A stretch of DNA of 64,000 nt from NCBI RefSeq assembly GCF_046365375.1, contig NZ_JBKEIT010000004.1, forward strand, positions 326,091 to 390,090, in the 5' to 3' direction. Numbering within the stretch: the stretch's first letter is position 1; each line of letters starts with the position of its first letter. This document shows positions 8,167-15,152 of the stretch, piece after piece. The position numbers and the translations under genes were made by a program. This DNA is from Butyricimonas muris. GTDB taxonomy: Bacteria; Bacteroidota; Bacteroidia; Bacteroidales; Marinifilaceae. Under the pieces are notes generated by a model. That model ran no database searches. It saw only the letters and a program-made list of their open reading frames with translations, and was not told the DNA's origin.

Positions 8167-9354
8167 ATGAAATATACCATAGAAGAGGTTTTAAACGAAA
8201 AGCAGGCAAAAGAATTTCTGGTTTTGCCGGTAGCCTTGTATAAGGATGACAAGAACTGGGTACGACCTTTGGATAGTGATATCACGAAAGTATTTGACAA
8301 GGATAAGAATCCTTTCTTTAAACACGGCGAATGTACTCGTTGGTTGCTTCGGGATGAAAGCGGGAAATGTGTCGGACGTGTGGCGTCATTTATCGACGAA
8401 GATACTTGCCGGTTAGATTCTTATACCGTGGGTGGTATGGGTTTTTTCGAATGTATTAACGATCAGGAAGCTGCTTTTATGTTGTTCGATCGTTGTCGTG
8501 CTTGGTTGGAAGAACGGGGGATGGAAGCTATGGAGGGACCGGAGAATTTCGGGGAACGTAATGAATGGTGGGGATTGTTGGTGGATGGTTTTAAACCGCC
8601 AGTATTCCAGATGCCGTACACGCACCCGTATTATGTACCGTTTTTCGAGAATTACGGGTTTCGCGATTACTTCAAGCAATATATTTATCGTACGCCGATG
8701 GTGATGGAGAGCCTCTCCGAAGTGGTGATTTGGAAATCCGAAAGGTTGTTGAAAAACGGAGATTATCGGATTATATCTTACCGGGAGATGACACCGGAAC
8801 AAGCGAAATCTTCTTTTCTTACCATTTATAACAAGGCATGGAATATGGACGTGCATGGTGTGGCAGGCATGGAGAAAGAGCAAGTGGACGTGTTGTTCAA
8901 AACATTGAAGCCTGTATTGGATCCGGATTTGCTTTATTTCGCTCATTACAAAGGTGAACCGATAGGATTTTTTATCACGATTCCCGAATTGAATTATATC
9001 GTGAAGCACGTGAACGGGAAAATTAGCGGTCTAGGTATTTTAAAATTCTTGTATTATCGCTATCTAAAACCGGGACGTGTCGCCTTGGGATTGATATTCG
9101 GGGTTGCCGCGGAGTATCAAGGACGCGGGGTGGAGGCTGCCATGATTTATGCTTTCTGTAAAAGAATGATAGAGGATAAAAAACGATATGATTGGTTGGA
9201 CTTGAGTTGGGTCGGTGATTTCAATCCCCAAATGATGCATTTGATGCACTATATCGGGGCGAAGCAATCCCAAACGTACATCACGTACCGGAAATTGTTC
9301 AGGGATGATATAGAATTTCATCGGTCAGCAGATAAAAAACAAATGAAATCATAA
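8167..9354 (+). CDS. GNAT-fold N-acetyltransferase-like protein
   Basis: The 395-residue protein resembles the large GNAT-related family typified by E. coli YghO. It starts with KEFLVLPVALYKDDKNWV, has a middle motif EGPENFGERNEWWGLLVDG, and ends with an acetyl-CoA-binding-like stretch (VAAEYQGRGVEAAMIYAF). The acyl acceptor is unknown. It follows the Gate protein by 4 bases. The last codons and the stop codon are made of the RTAAATC 7-mer repeat that fills the gap to the next gene, so the C-terminus may have been shaped by repeat insertion or expansion. Confidence 0.75.
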   Translation: MKYTIEEVLNEKQAKEFLVLPVALYKDDKNWVRPLDSDITKVFDKDKNPFFKHGECTRWLLRDESGKCVGRVASFIDEDTCRLDSYTVGGMGFFECINDQEAAFMLFDRCRAWLEERGMEAMEGPENFGERNEWWGLLVDGFKPPVFQMPYTHPYYVPFFENYGFRDYFKQYIYRTPMVMESLSEVVIWKSERLLKNGDYRIISYREMTPEQAKSSFLTIYNKAWNMDVHGVAGMEKEQVDVLFKTLKPVLDPDLLYFAHYKGEPIGFFITIPELNYIVKHVNGKISGLGILKFLYYRYLKPGRVALGLIFGVAAEYQGRGVEAAMIYAFCKRMIEDKKRYDWLDLSWVGDFNPQMMHLMHYIGAKQSQTYITYRKLFRDDIEFHRSADKKQMKS

Positions 9355-9386
9355 ATCATAAATCGTAAATCATAAATCATAAATCG
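9346..9386. repeat. RTAAATC 7-mer array spanning a stop codon
   Basis: About six tandem copies of ATAAATC / GTAAATC run from inside the last codons of the preceding gene, through its TAA, to 3 bases before the next ATG at 9389. Confidence 0.85.
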
Positions 9387-9388
9387 AT

Positions 9389-11050
9389 ATGTCTTGGTTA
9401 GGTGACCTGTTTTTCGGGCAAGGGGTTGCACATTCTGTTTTGATGTTCGCGATCGTCATCGCCTTGGGAATCGTGTTGGGCAAGGTGAAGGTTTGGGGAA
9501 TTTCTTTGGGTATCACGTGGATTCTTTTCGTGGGAATTATCTGTAGTCATTTTGGAATGCAGGTAGACGGGCATATTTTGCATTTCGTACAGGAGTTCGG
9601 GTTAATCCTGTTCGTGTATTCGGTCGGGCTGCAAGTGGGACCGGGATTCTTTTCTTCTTTCCGGAAAGGAGGAATGACGTTAAACATGTTAGCGACGGGA
9701 ATCGTGTTGCTGGGTGTTGTCACTACCTATATTATTCATGTTGTCACGGGACTGCCTATCACGACGATGGTTGGAGTCCTGTCCGGAGCCGTGACGAATA
9801 CCCCGGGACTGGGAGCCGCGCAGCAGGCTTACATGGATGCTTCCGGGATGGAAGACCCGACGATTGCGTTGGGATATGCCGTTGCCTATCCGTTGGGTGT
9901 GGTCGGAATTATCTGTTCGATTATGTTGATGAGGGTGCTTTTCCGGGTGAATCTGGAAAAGGAAAATGAGGCGTTGGAACGGGAAGATACGGACAAAGGA
10001 AGCAATGCGCAACAGTTTTCCGTGCGGGTGACCAATCCTGCCTTGTTTGGAAAAGATTTGAAGGAAGTAACTCGTTTGATAAACCGGAAGTTTGTATTTT
10101 CCCGGGTTTATCACGAAGATGATAGTATTGAACTTGGTTCTTCCGAAACTTGTTTGAGTGCCGGGGATAAATTACTCGTGGTGGCGGCCTTGCAAGACAT
10201 TGATGCTATCACGGCATTCTTGGGCGAAAGGGTTGAAGTCGAATGGGAGAAATTAGATAAAAAACTTGTATCCCGACGTATTGCTATCACGAAAGCCGCG
10301 GTGAACGGGAAAATGTTGGGTGAGATGAAGTTGAGGAATTGTTTCGGGGTGAACGTGACACGGGTGAATCGTGCGGGAGTGGATTTGGTGGCAAGACCGA
10401 ATCTGCAATTGCAGATTGGTGACCGTTTGACGGTGGTGGGACCGGAGGCGGCTGTCAATAACGTGGCAAAGGTGTTGGGTAACTCTCTACGCCGTTTGCG
10501 CGAACCGAATTTGGTACCTATCTTCTTGGGTATATTTTTAGGTATTGTACTGGGAAGTATTCCGTTTACGTTCCCCGGAATCCCGCAACCCGTGAAACTG
10601 GGATTGGCGGGAGGTCCTTTGATTATTGCTATTCTGGTTAGCCGTTTCGGGCCTCAATACGGGTTGGTGACTTATACCACCATGAGTGCGAACTTGATGT
10701 TGCGTGAAGTGGGTATCGCTTTATTCCTTGCCAGCGTGGGATTGCGTGCGGGAAACGGTTTCGTGGAAACGATTATCAATCAAGGTGGTTATGCTTGGAT
10801 AGGTTATGGTGTTATCATCACGCTGGTTCCTTTGATTATCATCGGAATCATAGCGCGAGCCGTGTATAAAGTCAACTATTTCACTTTAATGGGATTGATT
10901 GCCGGAAGTATGACAGACCCGCCAGCCTTGGCATATTCTAACGGTGTGGCGGGGAATGATGCGCCTTCGGTGAGTTATGCTACCGTGTACCCGCTCACGA
11001 TGTTCTTGCGGGTATTGATGGCACAATTACTGATATTGCTGTTCGCTTAG
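9389..11050 (+). CDS. AspT/YidE-family transporter with two TrkA-C domains
   Basis: The 553-residue inner-membrane protein has two blocks of about five hydrophobic segments (residues about 10-190 and 375-550) around a cytoplasmic middle. The middle carries two RCK/TrkA-C-like domains (about 205-290 and 290-365). This is the aspartate:alanine exchanger (AAE) superfamily layout of YidE and YbjL. GLGAAQQAYM and SMTDPPALAYSNG look like the paired re-entrant signatures. The substrate cannot be read from sequence. The gene overlaps the convergent mnmA by 24 bases at the 3' ends, and no terminator separates them. Confidence 0.85.
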   Translation: MSWLGDLFFGQGVAHSVLMFAIVIALGIVLGKVKVWGISLGITWILFVGIICSHFGMQVDGHILHFVQEFGLILFVYSVGLQVGPGFFSSFRKGGMTLNMLATGIVLLGVVTTYIIHVVTGLPITTMVGVLSGAVTNTPGLGAAQQAYMDASGMEDPTIALGYAVAYPLGVVGIICSIMLMRVLFRVNLEKENEALEREDTDKGSNAQQFSVRVTNPALFGKDLKEVTRLINRKFVFSRVYHEDDSIELGSSETCLSAGDKLLVVAALQDIDAITAFLGERVEVEWEKLDKKLVSRRIAITKAAVNGKMLGEMKLRNCFGVNVTRVNRAGVDLVARPNLQLQIGDRLTVVGPEAAVNNVAKVLGNSLRRLREPNLVPIFLGIFLGIVLGSIPFTFPGIPQPVKLGLAGGPLIIAILVSRFGPQYGLVTYTTMSANLMLREVGIALFLASVGLRAGNGFVETIINQGGYAWIGYGVIITLVPLIIIGIIARAVYKVNYFTLMGLIAGSMTDPPALAYSNGVAGNDAPSVSYATVYPLTMFLRVLMAQLLILLFA

Positions 11051-12088
11051 GATTCCGCCCCCGATAACCCTATCGCCCCGGTAGAACGCCACGGGTTGTC
11101 CCGGGGCAACCGCCCACGCGGGAGAGGAGAGTTGCACGAGAAGCGAGTTGTCGGGGAGCGAGGAAATTTGAGCGTAGCCTTGTGGGTTTAGCCCTAATCC
11201 CCGTACTTTTATCTCAATGTCATTCGCCTTGATTTCTTCGGGGCAGATGAAATGAGAGTCTTTCACGACTAGGCGCGTACAATCGAGGGAAGATTTATCA
11301 CCCGCGATAATCCGGTTTTCGAGGGGATTGATTCGTGCCACGTACTGGGGGCGACCGTCTTTCAACGGGATGCCTCTCTTTTGCCCAATCGTGTAGTTGC
11401 CGATGCCGTTATGTTCTCCTACTATTTGCCCCGTGTTGTCCATGATTATGCCGGGGGTGAAGCAGGCCGCGGAACCGGGTTGACGGGCAATAAAATCCCT
11501 GTAATCGCTCCCTTCGAGAAAGCAAATGCTCATGCTTTCCCGTTTATCTGCCATTTGCCGGAAATCGTGTTGTCGGGCGTATTCCTTCACTTCGGCTTTC
11601 GTGTAATCTCCCAATGGTGTGAGGGTACGGGAAAGGATGTCTTCCCGGACACCCCATAAAAAATAGGATTGGTCTTTGTTGGGATCAACCCCTTTGTGCA
11701 CGTAATAATGTTTATCGTGAGGAAGAATTTTCACGTAATGCCCTGTCGCAATATGGTGAACTTGTAGTTCATCCGCGAATGAGCGCAAAAGTTCCCATTT
11801 GACAAAACTGTTGCAGATAGCGCAGGGATTCGGGGTAACACCGGAGAGGTATCCGCGGATAAATGGTGTGACAACCGTGTCTTGGAAGAGTTTCCGACCG
11901 TCAATCCGGTATAATTTTATTCCGGTTCGGGAGCAAAGTTCGTTTAGACTCTCCTCTTGTGACGGTTGTACCTGTGTATCCCATAACCGAAGATGAATAC
12001 CAATCACTTCAAAACCTTGTTGTTGTAACAAGAGTGCGGTCACGAAGCTATCCACTCCACCACTCAGACCAACGATTATTTTTGTCAT
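11027..12088 (-). CDS. mnmA: tRNA-specific 2-thiouridylase MnmA
   Basis: MnmA thiolates U34 of tRNA-Lys, -Glu and -Gln in the cytoplasm. The P-loop SGGVDS at residues 9-14 binds ATP. The NPCAICN cysteine and the SICFLEG cysteine are the expected catalytic pair. I chose ATG 12088 (MTKIIVGLSGG), giving the normal 353 residues. The frame stays open to 12280, but that extension would be read through tRNA-Trp antisense and is not plausible. The gene is head-to-head with tRNA-Trp and tail-to-tail with the transporter, overlapping it by 24 bases. Confidence 0.95.
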   Translation of the reverse strand: MTKIIVGLSGGVDSFVTALLLQQQGFEVIGIHLRLWDTQVQPSQEESLNELCSRTGIKLYRIDGRKLFQDTVVTPFIRGYLSGVTPNPCAICNSFVKWELLRSFADELQVHHIATGHYVKILPHDKHYYVHKGVDPNKDQSYFLWGVREDILSRTLTPLGDYTKAEVKEYARQHDFRQMADKRESMSICFLEGSDYRDFIARQPGSAACFTPGIIMDNTGQIVGEHNGIGNYTIGQKRGIPLKDGRPQYVARINPLENRIIAGDKSSLDCTRLVVKDSHFICPEEIKANDIEIKVRGLGLNPQGYAQISSLPDNSLLVQLSSPAWAVAPGQPVAFYRGDRVIGGGILSEQQYQ

Positions 12089-12169
12089 GCTTTCTTTGTT
12101 TATTGCACAAAAATAATCATTCTCCTGTTGTTTTTCTCGATTAATTTCTCTTATTTTGCAGCACGAAAC

Positions 12170-12242
12170 ACGGGAGTGGCTCAGTTGGTAGAGCATCGGT
12201 CTCCAAAACCGAGGGTCGGGAGTTCGAACCTCTCCTCCCGTG
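12170..12242 (+). tRNA. trnW: tRNA-Trp (anticodon CCA)
   Basis: The full cloverleaf can be drawn. The acceptor stem is ACGGGAG / CTCCCGT. The D stem is GCTC / GAGC. The anticodon stem TCGGT / ACCGA has loop CTCCAAA with anticodon CCA. The variable loop has five bases and the T arm is GGGAG-TTCGAAC-CTCTC with one G-U pair. The discriminator base is G. The 3' CCA is not encoded. Confidence 0.97.
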
Positions 12243-12248
12243 CAAAGA

Positions 12249-12275
12249 GGATGCCTTTTGAAGGTATCCTTTTTT
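12249..12275 (+). terminator. Terminator after tRNA-Trp
   Basis: An 8-bp stem, GGATGCCT (12249-12256) with AGGTATCC (12262-12269), is followed by TTTTTT. Confidence 0.8.
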
Positions 12276-12314
12276 GTCATTTATTAGTCATAATAAAAAG
12301 AACGGGAGAAGAAT

Positions 12315-12971
12315 ATGATAAAATTGGTGATTTTTGATCTGGACGGAACATTGTTGAATTCATTGGAAGATTTAGCCGCGAGTACGAATTATGCTTTGCG
12401 GCAGCATGGATATCCGGAGCATGAGTTACCGGCTTATCGTCATTTCGTGGGAAACGGGATAAATAAATTGTTGGAAAGAGCTTTGCCCGAAGCCGTTCGT
12501 ACGGTAGAAAACGTGATGAAAATACGGGAAGACTTTGTGGCTTATTACTCTATTCATAAGGCAGATTTCACGGCTCCTTATGCCGGGATAGTCGATTTGC
12601 TGGGGGAGTTAAAACTGCGGGGTATGTTATTGGCTGTGGCTTCCAATAAGTATCATGCGGCGACGGTTGAGTTGATTCCCGAATATTTCGGGAAAGGAGT
12701 TTTCGATTTTGTATTCGGACAACGGGAGGGGATTCCCATTAAACCGGACCCAACAATAGTGTTCGATATTATCAAAGCGGCAGGGGTAAATAAAGATGAA
12801 GTACTTTATGTAGGTGATTCCGGGGTGGATATGCAGACGGCAGTGAATAGCGGCGTGACGTCTGTCGGGGTAACTTGGGGATTTAGGGAGCGGAAAGAAT
12901 TACTGGAAAACGGGGCTTGCCATATCGCGGAACAGCCGTCAGATATATTGGTAATATTGAATGAAAACTGA
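12315..12971 (+). CDS. HAD-superfamily hydrolase, phosphoglycolate-phosphatase-like
   Basis: The 218-residue protein has HAD motif I FDLDGTLLNS (D8 nucleophile, D10), motif II-like VASNK, a lysine in IKPDP, and motif IV YVGDSGVDMQTA. A helical cap lies between residues about 15 and 85, as in the Gph/PGMB group. It likely dephosphorylates a small phosphometabolite; phosphoglycolate is the usual annotation but the substrate is not provable here. It follows the tRNA-Trp terminator and is separated from the ECF sigma gene by 36 bases, which contain that gene's own promoter. Confidence 0.85.
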   Translation: MIKLVIFDLDGTLLNSLEDLAASTNYALRQHGYPEHELPAYRHFVGNGINKLLERALPEAVRTVENVMKIREDFVAYYSIHKADFTAPYAGIVDLLGELKLRGMLLAVASNKYHAATVELIPEYFGKGVFDFVFGQREGIPIKPDPTIVFDIIKAAGVNKDEVLYVGDSGVDMQTAVNSGVTSVGVTWGFRERKELLENGACHIAEQPSDILVILNEN

Positions 12972-12989
12972 AAATATATGCTAACTTTG
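12957..12989 (+). promoter_or_regulatory. Promoter of the locus 1 ECF sigma gene
   Basis: TAACTTTG at 12982-12989 matches the -7 consensus. A TTG at 12957-12959 stands 22 bases upstream as a weak -33. The -33 overlaps the end of the HAD gene. Confidence 0.55.
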
Positions 12990-13007
12990 CACTAAACATG
13001 GAGCGGC

Positions 13008-13577
13008 ATGGTGCATAGCGGAAAAATATTATCATTGTATAAACAGGATGAAAAGGCGGCGATGCAGTTGCTTTTTGATGTTTATTACGAGCCTCTTCTA
13101 TTGTATTGTTTTCGAATGATGCATGATACGGAAGAGGCTGAGGATATTGTGCAAGAATGTTTTGTCCACTTGTGGTTCTCTCGGCGGTTGCAGAATTTTA
13201 AAGGGGATTTGGAGCGGTTTATGTTTCAAGCCGTGAGATTTCGGGCGATAAATTATATTCGGGATAAGCATCGCCGGGATAAAATGCACGATGATTCATC
13301 CGTTGATGAATACATTTTGCCCGGAATCCTCCGTGAAGAGGAAGCTGGGCAAGAGATAGAATTGTTATATCGTATGATAAATCGTCTGCCGGACGAATGC
13401 CGAAAAATATTTTTGATGGCTTCTCTTGACGATATGAAATATCAAGAGATCGCGAGTACATTGCGTATCAGTATAAATACCGTGAAAACTCAAATGAAGA
13501 TAGCGCTCCGATTTTTGCGGGAACATTTGAATAAGGAATCTTTTTCTTCCATTTTGCTTTTCTTCGTTGAAGAATGA
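13008..13577 (+). CDS. ECF-type RNA polymerase sigma-70 factor, locus 1
   Basis: The 189-residue protein has sigma region 2 (EEAEDIVQECFVHLWF near residue 45, then FRAINYIRDKHRR) and region 4 with a helix-turn-helix (YQEIASTLRISINTVKTQMK). There is no region 3 or region 1, as in ECF factors. In Bacteroidota, such a sigma factor paired with FecR is released when the SusC/TonB receptor senses its ligand, and it then activates the adjacent susCD genes. Here it is followed by fecR, susC and susD on the same strand. The unusual 306-base gap to fecR carries an 11-base periodic array. Confidence 0.93.
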   Translation: MVHSGKILSLYKQDEKAAMQLLFDVYYEPLLLYCFRMMHDTEEAEDIVQECFVHLWFSRRLQNFKGDLERFMFQAVRFRAINYIRDKHRRDKMHDDSSVDEYILPGILREEEAGQEIELLYRMINRLPDECRKIFLMASLDDMKYQEIASTLRISINTVKTQMKIALRFLREHLNKESFSSILLFFVEE

Positions 13578-13624
13578 TTTACAGGTACGATTCTTCCGTG
13601 TATTCACGGGGAATTCTCCGTGTT

Positions 13625-13677
13625 TTCGCTACCTGCTATTGGATTATTATTCGATTGCTATTCGATTGCTATTTGAA
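13625..13677. repeat. 11-base periodic array between sigma factor and fecR
   Basis: The units are TGCTATTGGAT, TATTATTCGAT, TGCTATTCGAT and TGCTATTTGAA in direct tandem, preceded by TTCGCTACCT. The 11-base spacing would put every unit on the same helix face. TTCGCTACCT also occurs at 35110-35119 at the end of a similar array. Confidence 0.75.
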
Positions 13678-13861
13678 TAAAATCGTATAGTAATAGATTT
13701 ATAATAGTATATAAACTTATTAATAGGTTGCCAAATCCCCGAGAATATAGGGAGAAATATGCGAGAAGTGTTGAGATGAATAGAGGGGGCGGAGAATTTT
13801 TTGCCAGTACTCATGAAAAAAGTTTATTTTCTTTTCACCCTAAATGAAAAGTGTGGTGATA

Positions 13862-13883
13862 TATTAGTGAACAACCACTAATA
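13862..13883 (+). promoter_or_regulatory. Hairpin abutting the fecR start, locus 1
   Basis: TATTAGTG (13862-13869) and CACTAATA (13876-13883) form an 8-bp stem with a 6-base loop, ending directly before the ATG at 13884. Control of translation or a dyad operator is inferred only. Confidence 0.5.
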
Positions 13884-15053
13884 ATGGGTATGAAAGAGAA
13901 TGAAATTGATAGGATATTGGCGGATCTGGTAGCGGGAGAGGATATTTCCGCGGAGGAGCGGCAAATCTTGGAAAGTTGGAAAGAGGCTTCCGGGGGAATT
14001 TCTCGTTTCGGGCGGGAGATTCAGGAAATAGCTTCTTCCGGTGCGAAGTTACATGGTCGGCGGAAGAGCGCATGCGTTTTTGAACAAGTGGAACAAATCG
14101 TGAGAAAACAACGGAGAGTCCGGTTCGTGCGGCACTTCTCGGTGGCGGCGGGTATTGCCTTGTGCTTGGGATTGACAGCCTATTTTATGCTTTTCCCTGG
14201 ACGACAAACAAATGAATCGGTACAAGTGGTTGCCACGAGTATTATCCCGGGAGGGGCTCGGGCGGAGTTGGTATTGCCGCGGGGAGAGGTGGTTCGATTG
14301 GATACTGCCGCGAAAGTGGTGCTTACTGCTGATAGCGTGACTCCGCGAGTGATTAGTGATGGCAATACTTTGATTTACGATGCGGGAGAGAAGGGGGCAC
14401 AAGTGGAATACCACACGATTCGGGTGCCCCGGGGCGGGGAATATAATTTGCAGTTGGCGGATGGCACGAAGGTTTACTTGAATGCGGGTTCCTCTTTGCG
14501 TTATCCCGTGCGGTTCACGGGGAAGCGGCGGGAAGTAACATTGAGCGGGGAGGGATATTTTGAAGTGGCGAAAGACTCGACCCAACCGTTTGTCGTGAGG
14601 GCGGGTGACGTGGACGTGCGAGTGCTGGGGACGGCATTCAACGTGAACGCTTACCCGGAGAAGGAAACTGTGGCAACAACTTTGGTTGAAGGGCGAGTAC
14701 AAGTGAATTACAAGACGGGACAGCAAGTTATACAACCCGGAATGCAACTCGTGTACGATAAGCAGAACGGGAAGGTTGATGTGAGTGTGGTAGACACGGA
14801 GGTGTACACTTCTTGGAAAGACGGGTATTATTACTTCAAGCGGGAAGCTCTCGAGAATATTATGGATGTCCTTGTCCGATGGTATGATTTAACGGTTTTT
14901 TACCAAAATCAGGATTTGAAGCGTTTGGAATTCGGGGGACGTCTGAAGCGTTACGATGATATTAACTATCTGTTAAAGAAGATGGAAGAAACACGAGATG
15001 TTGAATTTGTAATAAAAGGAAACACGATAACCGTGAAAAGAAAAACAGATTGA
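13884..15053 (+). CDS. FecR-family anti-sigma factor, locus 1
   Basis: FecR proteins span the inner membrane, hold the ECF sigma factor inside and touch the SusC STN domain outside. This 389-residue protein has a cytoplasmic N-terminal domain (about 1-75), one membrane segment (near 80-100, VAAGIALCLGLTAYFMLF), and the periplasmic FecR domain. The latter has VPRGGEYNLQLADGTKVYLNAGS and the signature VLGTAFNVNAYPE. A DUF4974-type C-terminal domain follows (YYFKREALENIMDVLVRWYD). The order sigma-FecR-SusC-SusD is the standard trans-envelope signalling module. Confidence 0.93.
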   Translation: MGMKENEIDRILADLVAGEDISAEERQILESWKEASGGISRFGREIQEIASSGAKLHGRRKSACVFEQVEQIVRKQRRVRFVRHFSVAAGIALCLGLTAYFMLFPGRQTNESVQVVATSIIPGGARAELVLPRGEVVRLDTAAKVVLTADSVTPRVISDGNTLIYDAGEKGAQVEYHTIRVPRGGEYNLQLADGTKVYLNAGSSLRYPVRFTGKRREVTLSGEGYFEVAKDSTQPFVVRAGDVDVRVLGTAFNVNAYPEKETVATTLVEGRVQVNYKTGQQVIQPGMQLVYDKQNGKVDVSVVDTEVYTSWKDGYYYFKREALENIMDVLVRWYDLTVFYQNQDLKRLEFGGRLKRYDDINYLLKKMEETRDVEFVIKGNTITVKRKTD

Positions 15054-15087
15054 AGACCTCGGAAATCTTCAACCTGTAATTAATCGA

Positions 15088-15127
15088 ATATACTTTCCGA
15101 CTCATTTGCACCGAAAGGAAAGTATAT
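15088..15127 (+). promoter_or_regulatory. Leader hairpin of susC, locus 1
   Basis: ATATACTTTCC (15088-15098) and GGAAAGTATAT (15117-15127) are a perfect 11-bp inverted repeat with an 18-base loop. It ends one base before the upstream ATG (15129) and 25 bases before the likelier ATG at 15153. There is no T tract, so it looks like a leader structure rather than a terminator. Confidence 0.6.
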
Positions 15128-15152
15128 CATGTACAATTATAATCACAAAACT

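Larger units (their letters stand above)
13578..13883. other. 306-base sigma-fecR gap with periodic repeats
   Basis: No gene is visible. The stretch holds four tandem 11-base units at 13634-13677, an AT-rich region at 13680-13740, and a hairpin ending one base before the fecR ATG. I see no perfect TAnnTTTG element. Confidence 0.6.

Noticed and set aside
12089..12280. N-terminal extension of mnmA on the minus strand
   Set aside because: It runs antisense through tRNA-Trp, and the normal MnmA start motif MTKIIVGLSGG lies at 12088.
12128..12337. Plus-strand open frame across tRNA-Trp
   Set aside because: It is an open frame through a tRNA gene and its terminator; the peptide GVAQLVEHRSPKPRVGSSNL-like text is the well-known artefact of translating a tRNA.
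13098..13607. Minus-strand open frames opposite the ECF sigma gene
   Set aside because: Shadows of a clear sigma gene, with no recognisable motif or promoter.
13625..13677. Replication-origin iterons
   Set aside because: The 11-base units lie between sigma and fecR with no replication gene or DnaA-box cluster, so an origin is not supported.
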